Origin: Ilex aquifolium
Taxonomy: Eukaryota > Streptophyta > Magnoliopsida > Aquifoliales > Aquifoliaceae
DNA: 64,000 nucleotides
Reading direction: 5' to 3'
Assembly (NCBI GenBank): GCA_951799425.1
Contig: OX637394.1
Coordinates: forward strand, 41,899,642 to 41,963,641
Part shown: piece after piece, positions 44,387-56,407 of the stretch
How positions within the stretch are numbered: the first letter of the stretch is position 1
Layout of the letters: each line of letters begins with the position of its first letter
Made by a program: the position numbers and the translations under genes
Notes under the pieces: model-generated
The model's input: the letters and a program-made list of their open reading frames with translations, nothing else
What the model was told of the DNA's origin: nothing
The model's database searches: none

Positions 44387-45628
44387 CTACGATTCAGAAG
44401 GGATGTCAATCCAATTAAGGCTGCCAACATGAACAACCGTTTGAAACAAATTGGGCATACCCTGAAACATCAGATGCTCAAATGTTTCGCTCTCGGGATC
44501 ATAAGAAACAAGATTTCCACATCTGTACTCTAGCAAGATCTTTCCATTCTTCAGAAGACACAGGACTCGAACAATTCTGCTATTGCAAACATTCTTCCAA
44601 ATCCTGAATGGTCGCTTCAGATCTTGCCTCACAATTGTTGGCAAGTGACCTTCAATGTTGTACTCTTTGATCCAAGACTCTTTCACATTATATTCCTTCA
44701 TAGACCAAATCTCCAATCTACCATAATCTAAAGGCACAACTGCAGATAGACACCCTCCAAGAACTGCCAAATAAAAGCTACACCCAGTTAGGAAAACACT
44801 GTCATCTCTTGGTACCTCTCGGAATTGCTCATCTGCTAGGTCAAAAGAGACTATGATTCGGCCACGAACCCTGTGATACTTCCCTCGTTGGGTCACCCAA
44901 TGAAGCCTTCCATTCACTAATGTTTCTGATGACCTTCTGTCTAGCTGATAAGGTACTTTTCCAATACTTCTCCATGTGTTACTACTCAGACTAAGTATTT
45001 GAACCTCTGAGTGTGGAAAGTCACGGATTCTAAATCTGCGATAACGCCAAGGTCTATTATGAGCATTATATGCATTGGCATAGTAGATTATTTTGACCAC
45101 CTTGTACTCTTTGGTAACTGGGTGAAATCCAAATCCAAACATCACCTCTTGTTCTTCAAACTGAACAGACTTGGGCAGCTCTTTGTGTTTCCTAGTAAAA
45201 GGATTGTACACATAGAGCGAACCATCGAATAACGAATCAGATAAGCATAATAAGCCATTACATGAGCCTACCACATTAAATTCTGGCATAGAAGCAGAGA
45301 AAGGAGTCTGAATTTTCCTCACAATCTCTTTCTGATCAGAAAGCTCAACAAAATAGAGCTGGTTTCGAATCGGGTAGTCACAGTGGAATATAAGGCATGG
45401 ATTGTTCTTCGCTGTTCGGGATAAGTGCAAGTTACTAAGAAGTGGATCATTTAACAAGATATGTGAGGCTTTGGATACAAACCTGAATTGAATGAGAGAT
45501 GTTGCAGGTAGCCTTGAAAGTATGTCTATGGCGATTTCATGAGGCAGGCTATGAATCCGATTTTCGGGTTGATCTTCTTCTTGCTTGCAATTTCTTTTCT
45601 TAGATTGTTTCTCACCAGACAAGTCCAT
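44387..45628 (-). CDS. F-box protein, At3g07870-like (copy 2)
   Basis: A 413-residue intronless SCF substrate-receptor candidate, nearly identical to copy 1 over its whole length and most of its flanks, so the pair is recent. F-box is at about 27-66. FBA landmarks are VVGSCNGLLCLSDSL, GFGFHPVTKEYKVVK, WRSIGKVPYQLD and LLKNGKILLEYRCG (Cys where copy 1 has Gly). It carries ETLV for EALV and lacks the TQD insertion of copy 1. The ATG at 45628 aligns with that of the other copies. No truncation. Confidence 0.92.
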   Translation of the reverse strand: MDLSGEKQSKKRNCKQEEDQPENRIHSLPHEIAIDILSRLPATSLIQFRFVSKASHILLNDPLLSNLHLSRTAKNNPCLIFHCDYPIRNQLYFVELSDQKEIVRKIQTPFSASMPEFNVVGSCNGLLCLSDSLFDGSLYVYNPFTRKHKELPKSVQFEEQEVMFGFGFHPVTKEYKVVKIIYYANAYNAHNRPWRYRRFRIRDFPHSEVQILSLSSNTWRSIGKVPYQLDRRSSETLVNGRLHWVTQRGKYHRVRGRIIVSFDLADEQFREVPRDDSVFLTGCSFYLAVLGGCLSAVVPLDYGRLEIWSMKEYNVKESWIKEYNIEGHLPTIVRQDLKRPFRIWKNVCNSRIVRVLCLLKNGKILLEYRCGNLVSYDPESETFEHLMFQGMPNLFQTVVHVGSLNWIDIPSES

Positions 45629-46380
45629 GGTACACTGTGAGAATCAGAAGCATAAAGCAAAGGTAGAAGGCTTAGGGGTGAAGAAAGAAACTTTAGCTGA
45701 TAAAATGGGGAACTTTGATAACGACAAATTAGTTAATACCAAAGCACAAAGGTGACGGCGACAACAAGTATTGTTGATTGGGTGAGGGACCACTTTTGAA
45801 TAATCTTTTGAAACTAATGGAAAGTAAGTTTTTCTATGGATAATCACTCAAGTTTTTCTATGGATAATCACTTGTTTTTTGAACTTACGTAATCAGAATA
45901 CACACAATTGCCATAAATCATAAGCATCAAGTGATCTAAAATAATTGTTACAAGATAATACCTCATAATCTTACTCTTTTCTAATGGTATCAAGAATCTA
46001 CATCGGATGATCAGTTGATCACTAAAATGTACATTAATAGGCTTTAAACTTATGTAAATCAATTGACTGGCCTATTTGCAATGACAAAAAACTGTGTCAT
46101 CGTGATTGGTTAGTATCTGCTTAATAAGATTGCTACCTTGTATGCATTCTCCCAACTCTTTATTCAATTAAGGTAGGACCGTCTTGATGTGATGTAGAAC
46201 AGTTCGTAGCAAATTATTTGAAGCGGGTAGATCGTCGAGTCTTCAAAACTCAACACAAGACCAAAGAGTAATAGTAGAGGCAAAATGGATTAGATTGAGA
46301 ATTCAGTAAAACTAGTGGTGCTTGATTTCGATCGAGCTAACGATCAAGACTCGTCGCTTAGACAATAGCTTTTTCAATTT
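45629..46380. promoter_or_regulatory. 5' flank of F-box copy 2, duplicated block
   Basis: Homologous to 37503-37935 and 55100-55800. Two tandem 24-bp units (AAGTTTTTCTATGGATAATC) lie at about 45828-45875. The shared TGTATGCATTCTCCCAACT segment gives the empty site for the MITE at 50346. Confidence 0.6.
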
Positions 46381-46870
46381 TGGGCCGAATTCTATTGTTT
46401 AAACCCTCAAAACCTCGTTTTTTTCGTTTTAAAAAAAATTCAAAAATTAATAATAAATCACGAAAGATTCTGAATTCAGCGTCATCATTGTTGTTAGACT
46501 CCAAACGACATGTACTTTTATGTCAAGAGCAATGTTGTATATCTCAAATTTGTATCCCAAATGTGCATCACAAATCAATAAGGATGGTTGGATCAGTGAG
46601 TCCCAATTAAAAAAGTTGATGGGACCCACTCATCCAATGATTCCCATTGATTAGGGATGCAAATTTGGATTACATAGTATTTCCCTTATGTTAATTAGTT
46701 AGATTGTAATTTTATATTTTGATAAATTTTGTATTATTAGGGATTTTACTTCCATTATGGGGACGATAAAGGTTTTGATTATTCCTATATATTGCCCAAT
46801 AATATATCTTTTTCAGAATTATTCTCTTATTCTTATATGTAGATTAGAGTGTTTTTGTTCTATACACTTA
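46381..46870. other. intergenic, nothing recognised
   Basis: AT-rich, with no family-like ORF. Confidence 0.4.
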
Positions 46871-47293
46871 GGGCATGTTTGGTATATTTTTTGGGAGGAG
46901 TTTGGATTAGCTTGTCTAAACTCTTCCAAACTTAAAGATGGCATTCAACATTTAATACTGTCTATACCCATGTTTGGTATGCACAGGGATATATGACTAT
47001 TATAATAATATATTTGTATATAAATTACTATTGTGCCCCTTAACTAATTTAATCCAAACATGGGTATGGATATATGAAGGGTATAAATGTCTTTTGAATG
47101 TGAAACCCTCAAACCCACATATGAAACCCACCCTCCCCCCATGGGTTTTATGAAACCCATGAACTTGGGTTTCATGACCGGGCCAGATTTCAAACCCTAG
47201 ACTACATGCATAATTACCAAACATGGGTTTAAGGGGGTTTAGTCCCCAATCCATATTCCAAAATCCCTCTAAACCCATATACCAAACAACCCC
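46871..47293. mobile_element. PIF/Harbinger-like (Tourist-type) MITE
   Basis: The ends GGGCATGTTTGGTAT and, complemented, GGGGTTGTTTGGTAT are flanked by TTA (46868-46870 and 47294-47296). The interior repeats CATGTTTGGTATGC and AAACATGGGTTT several times and has no ORF of note. Confidence 0.75.
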
Positions 47294-48039
47294 TTAAACT
47301 CTTGTTTGCGTCATGATGACAATTATTGAGAGGCGCCAATGCCCTAAATAGGATACATAAGAGAGAGGGTCCGAGTAAAGAAAAATAATTAACAGGAGGG
47401 ACATACTCATAATTGAACCATAGACTAAACTAATTGGCATGATAACATGACGACATAAATGAAATCCGGAGACTCACTTATATATGATGAGCCTCACTTA
47501 AATTCATGATAAGTGATAAAATGAAATGGAGGAAAAAATATATTAATGAGAATCTCGCTCTGTAGAAAAGGATTTACAAAATTGTAATCCTGCCAAGACT
47601 TGTCCAGTATATTGTCAAGTGGTCTCATTCCCAAAACACCTCCAAGTTAATAAGCTAGGGTAACATGTTCAACTGCTTTGTAGTCGATGTTAAGGTGAAA
47701 ATACGAAAATTTTCGAATTAAGGATTTGGAAGAACTAAAGGGTGCATTTATCTAATAAACAATCATATCAAAAATGAACCTCCGCGTGAAAAACATATAT
47801 CAACAACAAAAAATTCAGTCTGAGTACCAAAATTGCATACTTTACTCCTACATGAATGATGAAAGGGCAAGGTTGAGAGAGATTATTGAATGCTAGAAGA
47901 CCTTCATTTCAATCCTGGATTCAGTGTATAGCATATGGTCTAAAGAAACATATATTTGCATGTCTTCTAAGAGGCTGGCAATGCCTACAACTTAGTACAA
48001 TTGCAATGCAGAATAATATAAACAAGTTTTTGTTTACTC
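47294..48039. repeat. 3' flank of F-box copy 3, duplicated downstream
   Basis: It matches 56340-57440 (AATTAACAGGAGGG; CTAATTGGCAT; GATTATTGAATGCTA). No separate gene. Confidence 0.6.
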
Positions 48040-49293
48040 TTACAATTCAGTAGGATTATCAATCCAACTAAGACTACCAACATGAACAACTGTTTGAAAC
48101 AAATTAGGCATCCCCTGAAACATCATATTCTCAAATGTTTCGCTCTCCGGATCATAAGAAACAAGGTTTCCACCTCTGTACTCTAGTAAGATCTTGCCAT
48201 TCTTCAGAAGACATAGGATTCGAACGATTCTCTTATTCATAACGTTCTTCCAAATGGCGTATGGTCTCTTCAGATCTTGATCTACATTCTTTGGTAAGTC
48301 AGCTGCAATGTCATACTGTTTGATCCAAGACTCTCTGACATTATATTCTTTCATTACCCAAATCTCCAATCTCCCATATTTTAAAGGCACAACTGCAGAG
48401 AGGCACCCTCCTAGAACTGTCAAATAACAGTGACGCCTAGTTAGGAAAACATTATCGTCAGCTCTTGGTACCTCTCGGAATTGCTCATCTGCTAGGTCAA
48501 AAGATACCATGATCTGGCCACGAACCCCGTTATGCTTCACCCGTCGGGTCAGCCAATGAAGCCGCCCATTCACTAAGGCTTCTGATGACCTTCTGTCTAG
48601 TTGATAAGGTACTTTTCCAATACTTCTCCAAATGTTACTGCTCAGACTAAGTATTTGAGCCTCTGGGTGGGGAGAGTCATGGATTCTGAATCTGCCATAG
48701 CGCCAACCTCGACTATAACCACTATATGCATTGTAATAGTAGATTATTTTGATCACCTTGTACTCATTGGTAACTGGATGAAACCCAAATCCAAACATCA
48801 CCTCTTGTTGTTCAAATTGAATGGATTTGGGCAGCTCTTTGTGTTTCCTAGTAAAAGGATTGTACACATAGAGTGAATCATCGAATAACGAATCAGATAA
48901 GAATAATAATCCATTACATGAGCCGACCACATTAAATTCTGGCATAGAAGCAGGGAAAGGAGTCTGAATTTTCCTCACAATCTCTTGCTGATCTTCATGA
49001 TCAGAAGGCTCAAAAAAATAGAGCTGGTTTCGAATCGGATAGTCACTGTGAAATATAAGGCAAGGAGTGTTCTTCGCGGTCCGGGAGAGGTGCAACTTAA
49101 CCAGAAGTGGATCGTTTGTCAAGATCTGCGAGGCTCGGGATACAAACTTGAATTGAATGAGAGATGTTACAGGTAGCCTTGAAAGTATGTCTATGGCGAT
49201 GTCATGAGGCAGGCTATGAATCCAGTTTTCGGGTTGATCTTCTTCTAGCTTGCATTTTCTTCTCTTGGATTGTATCTCACCAACCAAGTCCAT
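48040..49293 (-). CDS. F-box protein, At3g07870-like (copy 3)
   Basis: A 417-residue intronless gene. An upstream ATG would add 32 residues, but the start at 49293 (MDLVGEIQSKRRK) aligns with all other copies and is preferred. F-box: LPHDIAIDILSRLPVTSLIQ. FBA: VVGSCNGLLFLSDSL, MFGFGFHPVTNEYKVIK, SSEALVNGRLHWLT, LLKNGKILLEYRGG; ends VVHVGSLSWIDNP. It is more diverged than copies 1 and 2 and carries a DHEDQQEIV spacer longer than theirs. Intact; expected role is target selection for an SCF ligase. Confidence 0.9.
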   Translation of the reverse strand: MDLVGEIQSKRRKCKLEEDQPENWIHSLPHDIAIDILSRLPVTSLIQFKFVSRASQILTNDPLLVKLHLSRTAKNTPCLIFHSDYPIRNQLYFFEPSDHEDQQEIVRKIQTPFPASMPEFNVVGSCNGLLFLSDSLFDDSLYVYNPFTRKHKELPKSIQFEQQEVMFGFGFHPVTNEYKVIKIIYYYNAYSGYSRGWRYGRFRIHDSPHPEAQILSLSSNIWRSIGKVPYQLDRRSSEALVNGRLHWLTRRVKHNGVRGQIMVSFDLADEQFREVPRADDNVFLTRRHCYLTVLGGCLSAVVPLKYGRLEIWVMKEYNVRESWIKQYDIAADLPKNVDQDLKRPYAIWKNVMNKRIVRILCLLKNGKILLEYRGGNLVSYDPESETFENMMFQGMPNLFQTVVHVGSLSWIDNPTEL

Positions 49294-49397
49294 GGCACAG
49301 TGGAGATCAGAAGCATAGAGCAAAGCTAGAAGGATCAGGGATGAAGAAAGAACTTTAGCATAGAAAATGGGGAACTTTGATAGCAACAAATTTTTTA

Positions 49398-49956
49398 GGG
49401 TTAATTACATTTTTTCCCTCCAACTATGCCTCTTATTTCAATCAGCTCTATATAGTTTTAAATGCTGCAATTTGTACCCTCCAAGTTTCAAGTAAACTAA
49501 ATTGACTCACAACAGTGGTTTTAACATGAAAGTATCATACACCCTTCATTTTGTACATTATTTCCTATATTTTTTTCTTGAGATATCAATTATATCCCTA
49601 AAAAATAAAAAATAAAAACGAAAAAGTCAAGAAAAAAATACATATGTTTAGCCTAACACCAACACACTGCACAACACTTTGTTCACTTTCATCTTTGTCT
49701 CCACCTCTATCCAACACCTATACACATGAGCACACGCGCTCACACACTATTTTTAGGTGTAATTGTGTATTTTTAACAAAGTAAAAATCACATGAATTTT
49801 TTATGTTTAACTTACGTTATTTTTTATTGTTTAAAATTAATTTTTAAAGTTAATTATAAAATATTCAAACTTAAGGGATTTATTTATTAAAATTAAAATC
49901 AGAAGGAGTGAATGACAAATTACTTAAAGTTGAAGGTGATATTGTGTAACTAACCC
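49398..49956. mobile_element. Mutator-like MITE, 9-bp TSD
   Basis: The ends GGGTTAATTACAT and, complemented, GGGTTAGTTACAC are flanked by AATTTTTTA (49389-49397) and AATTTGTTA (49957-49965), 8 of 9 matching. The equivalent site in the other F-box upstream regions reads AATTAGTTA without insertion. It lies about 105 bp upstream of copy 3's ATG. Confidence 0.7.
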
Positions 49957-50345
49957 AATTTGTTAATACCAAAGTTGACGGAAACTACAAGTATTGTTAA
50001 TTGGGTGTGGGATCCACTTTTGAATACCTTTTGGAACTAGTGTAAGATAAGTTTTATGGACCAACCAATTCAATCACAAATCAAATACATGTGCGGGCCG
50101 TGTAATCCAAAACTTTTATTTTTTATTTTTTTACGAGAGTCGAACTTAGAATCTTGAAATAATATTCCTTAAAACGTCACTGTCTTTAGTGCATAGAAAA
50201 GCGGGATGATTTTGAAAATCTACATTTGTTCATCACGGGTGACCACGACATGAACAAAATTTACATTATTGAATTCCAGAGTAAGGTATGTATAGTGACA
50301 AAAAGTCTCTTGTCATTTTGATAGCTGCCTTGTATGCCTTCAGTC
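49957..50345. repeat. rest of F-box copy 3 upstream block
   Basis: Resumes homology to the other 5' flanks (GTTAATACCAAAGTTGACG; GCTGCCTTGTATGCC). Confidence 0.55.
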
Positions 50346-50869
50346 TAGGCTGTCAAAGTTCAACACGATACGATTAATTGACACGAATTATTACAAATTA
50401 AGCGAATTTGGGTGAGACCTTAACGAGTTTAGGTGGTAAACAGGTTGACCCGTCAGACTCGTTTAATAAACAGGTCGTGTTCGGGTGAGTTATGTCAATC
50501 CGTTTATCACCCGTTTACCTGTTTAAATAAAATTAATATAATAATAAATTAATAATTATTTTAAAAAATTAGACAAATTTTTTTAAGTGACAACCACAAA
50601 ATATATAAATATATATATATTATTTTTAGTGATAGCCACAGAAATTTTTTTTTTCTTTTAATTTAGTGGCAGCCACAAAAAATATAATAATAAACTAATA
50701 ATAAATTAAAACTAAACGGGTTAAATGAGTCGAGTCGTGTCGTGTTACCTGTTTATTAAACGGTTCGTATTCGTGTTGAGATTTTTCACCCGTTTATTAA
50801 ACGGGTCGTATATGAGTTTACATGTTTTTAACCCGTCACCTATTTAACCCGACACGTTTGACACCCCTA
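50346..50869. mobile_element. MITE with TAGG..CACCCCTA ends, ACCCG/CGGGT interior
   Basis: Inserted relative to the paralogous upstream blocks: TTGTATGC and TTATTCAATTAA, continuous at 46140 and 55570, are separated here. The right end is GACACCCCTA, the left TAGGCTGTCAAAG. Candidate TSD GCCTTCAG/GCCATCTG matches 6 of 8. The interior is degenerate runs such as AACGGGTTAAATGAGTCG and ACCCGTTTATTAAACGGGT. Confidence 0.6.
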
Positions 50870-50935
50870 ATGTAGCCATCTGATTATTCAATTAAGTAGG
50901 GTAGGATCATCCAAATGACAATTACTAAGTGGGGC

Positions 50936-52555
50936 CAGGGCCGGCTCAATTAGGAGTGCAACTTGGGCGAGCCAATCCGAATTCAACCGGAGCCCAACTC
51001 GAAAAAAACAGGGTTTGGGTTAGAATTTTTAATACTTAGGTTGAACCTGAGCAAAAAAATTTCAACCCGAATTGAATTTGGGCAAACCTGGGGTTGAGGC
51101 ATCTGGTTGTCGAGTTCAACCCGAATATTAAAATCGGGTTGAACCCAAATATACATAAATATATAAATATATTTAACTAGGGTTAGTATTTATCTTCACT
51201 CTTCAGAGTCTAGACTTTCACTTCACATCAAGTTTTTACCTCTATGTCTCCATCACTCTCAGATCCCTCTCTCACTCGTCGCTCGTCTTTCATCTGGTCT
51301 CAGACTCTCAACCTCCCTCTCTCCCTCGTCTGAGTCTCATCTCAGACTCTCAGCCTCTCTCTCTCACTCGTCACTCGTCTGAGTCGTCTCAAACTCTCAT
51401 CCTCCATCTCTCACTTGTCACTCATCCTTCTTTTATCAATCCGAATTAAGTAATCCGAGCTCAACCCGATTTTTAACCCGAAATTAGCCCAAATTAAGTA
51501 ACTCGAATTCAACTCAAGCCCGCCCGAATTAAACTCGGACAATACTCGGGTTGAGATAGAGTTAGGGTTAGGGTTGAAGATTATATATCTAGAGTTGGGT
51601 TATGGTTGACCTCTCAACCCGCCCAAGTTGCACCCCTAAACTCAACCCTTAGGCAACTAAGTTGCTTGCCTAGGGCCCCAAATTTTAGAGGGCTCCCAAA
51701 ATATTTATCCATTTAGTATAGTAGGCCTAATTTTTTATTTTTTATTTTTTATTTTAGATATGATTAAAATTTTAGGACCCAAATTTTATTAGTTCAGATC
51801 AGTATTTAATTTGATTAGGTCCAAAATTACTCTCTATTTGGTTAAGCCCAAATTTTAGAGGTCTCCATAAAATTTTTTACTTTAGTGTAACAGTCCTTTT
51901 TATTTTTATTTTTTATATTTTAGATATGATTCAAATTTTTAGGACTCAAATTTTACTAGTTCAAATCAATATCTAATTTTTTTTTGGGTCCAAAATTACT
52001 CCTTCATGTGAGATTTGATTTAAAATTTTCTAAATATTTTGGGTGTGTTCATAGTTGTATTTCACTCACTCACATAGAAAATTTATATTCATTATTTCTT
52101 GTGGTGAAAATCTATAAAATTGATTCTTTTTTTGTCTTAATATAAATTTTCAGCCCAAATAATTTATAATTAAATTGTATATGTTATTAAAGTTTTGTAC
52201 TTCATGCGTGCACATTATTCATGGGTAAAGAATGATTCTTTTTTATCTTACAATTATTTTTTGCTCGCATATTCTATTATTAAATTACTTGTTAAAAACT
52301 TAAATTGATAAAATTTTATTTACAATCAACTAAGAGTGAATGAATTAACAATATTATCTATTAAAAAAATATATTCAAAACTTGAGCATAAAAACTTGAT
52401 CAATATTTTAAATTTTAAAAAAAAGTAAAAAATAATTTTTTAAAACATAAAAAAATTATTATAATTAAAAATAAAATATATTAATAGAAAAAATATTAAT
52501 AGTACCCCATATAAAAATTTTGCCTAGAGCTCTACTTTACCTTGGGCCGCCTCTG
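50936..52555. mobile_element. hAT-like element, perfect 8-bp TSD
   Basis: The ends CAGGGCCGGCTCAA and, complemented, CAGAGGCGGCCCAAGG are flanked by a perfect AGTGGGGC (50928-50935 and 52556-52563). The paralogous flank has a single uninterrupted GGGCCCAC-type site (56375). The interior after the nested MITE is AT-rich with repeated GGGCCCAAATTTTA-like pieces. No transposase. Confidence 0.8.
50951..51638. mobile_element. nested MITE (TAGGAGTGCAACTTGGGCG ends)
   Basis: The inverted ends TAGGAGTGCAACTTGGGCG and, complemented, TAGGGGTGCAACTTGGGCG are long and nearly perfect. It sits 15 bases inside the hAT-like element; joining the host sides restores GGCTCAACCCTTAGG. TSD GGCTCAAT/AACTCAAC is degenerate. 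The interior holds GGGTT/AACCC runs and pyrimidine-rich CTCTCACTCGTC repeats. Confidence 0.7.
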
Positions 52556-52563
52556 AGTGGGGC

Positions 52564-53841
52564 CCACGCCCTAAACATTGTCCATGACTCCAAATGAGAA
52601 AGGGCGAAAACAACACTTTCAATTGGTTTAAGTAATGTCTTTAGTTCAACTATCTCAAAATTTAAATGATTAATTAATTTTTTAATTTAAAAAACTTCTT
52701 ATCTAATAAAATAGAATCAAAAAATAAAGAAATTATCATATTTAAATTGCATGAATTAAGTTAAGGGTAATTATGTAATATAAAAATATGCAAAATTGAA
52801 ATGTGTATCCTGCCACCAAATATTTATGAAAGTGAGAATTTAATGACTGAAAAGTCTGAGCTATAAACTTTTAGATAAATAAGTTTCCTAGAGTGTACTC
52901 CTTCCCAATTTTAATGTCTGGGTTTTAGGCCCTAAAATCTTTAGAAGGTCTCATAATTTTAGGTACATTACTAGCCCACAAAAAAAATTTAAATCTATTA
53001 AATTTTAAGCTCCGAAAAAAGTCCCAAAAAATTAAGTCCAATCAAAATTTTTATTGAAATAATTTGGGTTCATGATCCAATCCATAATATTAAAAACCTA
53101 AAAATCAAAAACTGAAAAAAAAAAAAAATCAAAAGTCAACTCATATTTATCTCCACTCATTTTTTCTCTCTCCCCCTAAAAAAAAGTAAAAAATAGAAAC
53201 AAAAGTTGAAATTAACTCTCTCTTGTAAAAAATAAAAGTAAAAGTTGAAACCTCTTTCTCAGAAACACTAGCATATCTTTCTTTTATCTCTCTCACATAA
53301 AAAAATAAAAAAAAAATTAATTTTTAAAAAAAAAATTATTTAGTGTTTATATGTTAAACCTTAAATTACCTTGAACCGCCCCAAAGGCATACCATCACAC
53401 CAGGCTAGAAGATAGCTGCATTTGTTGTGGACTATTGCACAGAAAGACCATTGGGCCAACCTGTACAACATTTCTTAGCAAGCTTCTCAAGCGCTCAGTT
53501 TCAGTTTATGTGTACCAAATTTTTCTTTGAAGTTTCTCAATTCAAAATATCTGTCATTTTCATATGAAACCATCAGAAATTTCATGTTTCCATACTTCTT
53601 CCCAAAGTATCTTCTGAAAATCAGATCCATTTAGAACACACAAAGTAAAATTCTCTTCTTGTAGCATAGTCTTTGTACAGAGGCAGAGTTCATGTTCATG
53701 AGTACAAATTACAAACATAGAGGATGAACCTCAAGTAATCCACACAAAAAATAACATTTACATACCTTCTCAGAGGCTGGCAATGCCTACAACTTACTAA
53801 TATTGCAATGCAGAAGAACATAAAAAAGTTTTTGTTTACTC
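52564..53841. other. intergenic with partial hAT-like repeat; 3' flank of F-box copy 4
   Basis: The segment about 52920-53385 ends TTACCTTGAACCGCCCC, a right terminus of the CAGGGGCGG family; its left end is missing. From 53390 on, homology to the F-box 3' flanks returns (GGCTAGAAGATAG; GAGGCTGGCAATGCC). No gene. Confidence 0.5.
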
Positions 53842-55098
53842 CTATGATTCAGAAGGGATATCAATCCAATTAAGACTGCCAAAATGAACAACTGTTTGAA
53901 AAAAATTATCAGGCATCCCCTGAAACGTCAAATTCTCAATTGTTTTGCTCTCGGGATCATAAGAAATCAGATTTCCAGCTGTATACTCTAGCAAGATCTT
54001 TCCATTCTTCATAACACAAAGGATTCGAACAATTTTTCTATTCGTAACGTCCTTCCAAATCCCGTATTGTCTATGCAAATCTTGATGTACAACCCTTGGC
54101 ATGTAAGAATCGAAGTTGTACTCTTTGATCCAAGACTCTTTCATATCATATTCTTTCAGTACCCAAATCTCCAATCTCCTAAAACTTAAAGGAACAAGTG
54201 CAGAGAGACACCCTCCCAGAACCCCCAAATAAAAGTAACACGTAGTTAGGAAACCACTGCCAGCTCTTGGTACCTCTCGGAATTGCTCATCTGCTAGGTC
54301 AAAAGAGACTATGACTCGGCCAAGAACCCCGTGATACTTCCCCCATTGGGTCAACCAATGAAGCCTTCCATTCACTAATGCTTCTGATGACCTTCTCTCT
54401 AGCTGAAAAGGTACTTCTCCAATGCTTCTCCAAGTGTTACTACTCAGACTAAGTATTTGAACCTCTGAGTTTAGAAAGTCAGGATTTCTGACTCTGCTAT
54501 AACGCCAAGGTCTATTATAAGCATTATATGCAGTGCCATAGTAGATTATTTTGACCACCTTGTACTCTTTGGTAACGGGGTGAAATCCAAATCCAAACAC
54601 CACCTCTTGTTCTTCAAACTTAATGGATTTGGGCAGCTCTCTGTGTTTCCTAGTAAAAGGATTGTACACATAGAGTGAACCATTGAATAACAAATCATCG
54701 GATAAGCATAATAAGCCATTACATGAGCCTACCACAATAGATTCTGGCATAGAAGCAGAGAAAGGAGTCTGGATTTCCCTCACAATCTCTTTCTGATCAT
54801 CATGATCAGAAAGCTCAACAAAATAGATTTTGTTTCGAATCGGATAGTCACTGTGAAATATAAAGCAAGGATTGTTCTTCGCTGTCCGGGAGAGGTGCAA
54901 CTTAACCAGAAGTGGATCGTTTGTCAAGATCTGCGAGGTTCGGGATACAAACCTGAATTTGATGAGAGATGTTACAGGTAGCCTAGAAAGTATGTCTATG
55001 GCGATTTCATGAGGCAGGCTATGAATCCAATTTTTGGGTTGATCTTCTTCTGGCTTGCATTTTCTACTCTTGGATTGTTTCCCACCAGCCAAGTCCAT
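53842..55098 (-). CDS. F-box protein, At3g07870-like (copy 4)
   Basis: 418 residues, intronless; the start at 55098 (MDLAGGKQSKSRK) is chosen by alignment with the other copies. F-box: LPHEIAIDILSRLPVTSLIK. FBA: VVGSCNGLLCLSDDLL, VFGFGFHPVTKEYKVVK, SSEALVNGRLHWLT, CVMKNGKILLEYTAG; ends VVHFGSLNWIDIP. It shares KEYDMKESWIKEYNF with copy 5 and the KLHLSRTAKN variant with copy 3. Intact, about as diverged as copy 3. Confidence 0.9.
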   Translation of the reverse strand: MDLAGGKQSKSRKCKPEEDQPKNWIHSLPHEIAIDILSRLPVTSLIKFRFVSRTSQILTNDPLLVKLHLSRTAKNNPCFIFHSDYPIRNKIYFVELSDHDDQKEIVREIQTPFSASMPESIVVGSCNGLLCLSDDLLFNGSLYVYNPFTRKHRELPKSIKFEEQEVVFGFGFHPVTKEYKVVKIIYYGTAYNAYNRPWRYSRVRNPDFLNSEVQILSLSSNTWRSIGEVPFQLERRSSEALVNGRLHWLTQWGKYHGVLGRVIVSFDLADEQFREVPRAGSGFLTTCYFYLGVLGGCLSALVPLSFRRLEIWVLKEYDMKESWIKEYNFDSYMPRVVHQDLHRQYGIWKDVTNRKIVRILCVMKNGKILLEYTAGNLISYDPESKTIENLTFQGMPDNFFQTVVHFGSLNWIDIPSES

Positions 55099-56398
55099 GG
55101 CACAGTGGAGAATCAGAAGCATAGAGGAAAGCTAGCAGGATCAGGGATGAAGAAAGAACTTCAGCATGTAAATGGGGAACTTTGATAATAACGAATTTGT
55201 TAATACCAAAGGTGAAAGAGACTGTAAGTATTGTTAACTGGTTGTATGATCATCCTGATGACAACTATTAAGAAGGGCCGATGCCCTAAACACAATCCAT
55301 AAGTGCAACACGTAATCAGAATGCACACAATTATCGTAAATCATACTCATCAAGTGATCTAAGATAATTTTTACACGAGTTGAATTTAGAATCTCAAGAT
55401 AATACCTCGTAATCTTACTATTTTCTAATCAATGGTCTCAAGAATCTTCATCGGATGATTAGTTGATTACTAAATTGTACATTAATAAGCTTTAGACTTA
55501 TGTAAATTAATTGACTCACCTATTTATAAGCTTTAGATTGGCAAGTATATGCTTAATAAGATTGGTACCTTGTATGCTTCTCCCAACTGTTTATTCAATT
55601 AAGGCAGGATTGTCATGTAAAACAGATGGCAGCAGATTACTTGGAACGGGTAGATTGTCGTGCTTTCAAAGCTCAACGAAAGACCAAAAAGTAATAGTGG
55701 AGCAAAATGAGTTAGATTCAGAATTCAATAAGATTAGTGGTACGTGATTCGAATTGGGCCAACGATCGATACTCATCGCTTAACCGCGAGTTTCTTCAAT
55801 TTTGGCCTTCATTCCATCGTTTAGAATGCATACAAGGTAGTTAGGACAAAAAATCTTGATCGTTGATAACCACAAATTAGTTAGGACAATTTTTACACAA
55901 GTTGAATTTAGAATCTCAAGATAATACCTCATTCATAATCTTATTATTATCTAACAAATGGTGTCGAGAATCTACATCGGATAAGCAACTAATCACTAAA
56001 ATATACATTAATAGGCTTTAGAATTATTTAAATTAATTGACTCGTCTATTTGTAATGACAAAAAATTTCCCCACCGTGACAGATAAGTATATGCTTAATG
56101 AGTTTGCTACCTTGTATGCATCCACCCAACTTATCCAATCAAGGAATACCCTATTTCAGTAGTGTTACGTGATGTAACGGTCCATTAATAGATAAACAAA
56201 TTAGTAAATGGATCCCACTAAAATTCATAACCACCCAACTATATCATACATAACCACCTCCATAATAGGAAGTGTACCCTATTTTATTTTTTTTATTCTT
56301 TTCTTATTGAATAGTTACACCCAATATTTCATCAAGGAAGATAGGAATCGTCGTGATGACAATTATTGAGAGGGGCCCACTCCCTAAATGTGGTCCAT
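55099..56398. repeat. F-box upstream block, internally duplicated
   Basis: It contains two successive copies of a module seen singly elsewhere (TCTACATCGGAT..ACTAAAAT..TACATTAATAGGCTTTA) at about 55390-55620 and 55900-56130, plus a GGGTAGATTGTCG segment matching 46225-46380. No coding sequence. Confidence 0.6.
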
Positions 56399-56407
56399 AA
56401 GACAGAG

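Noticed and set aside
49294..49389. 32-residue N-terminal extension of F-box copy 3
   Set aside because: The sibling genes all start at MDLxGE; the extension is upstream sequence that happens to be open.
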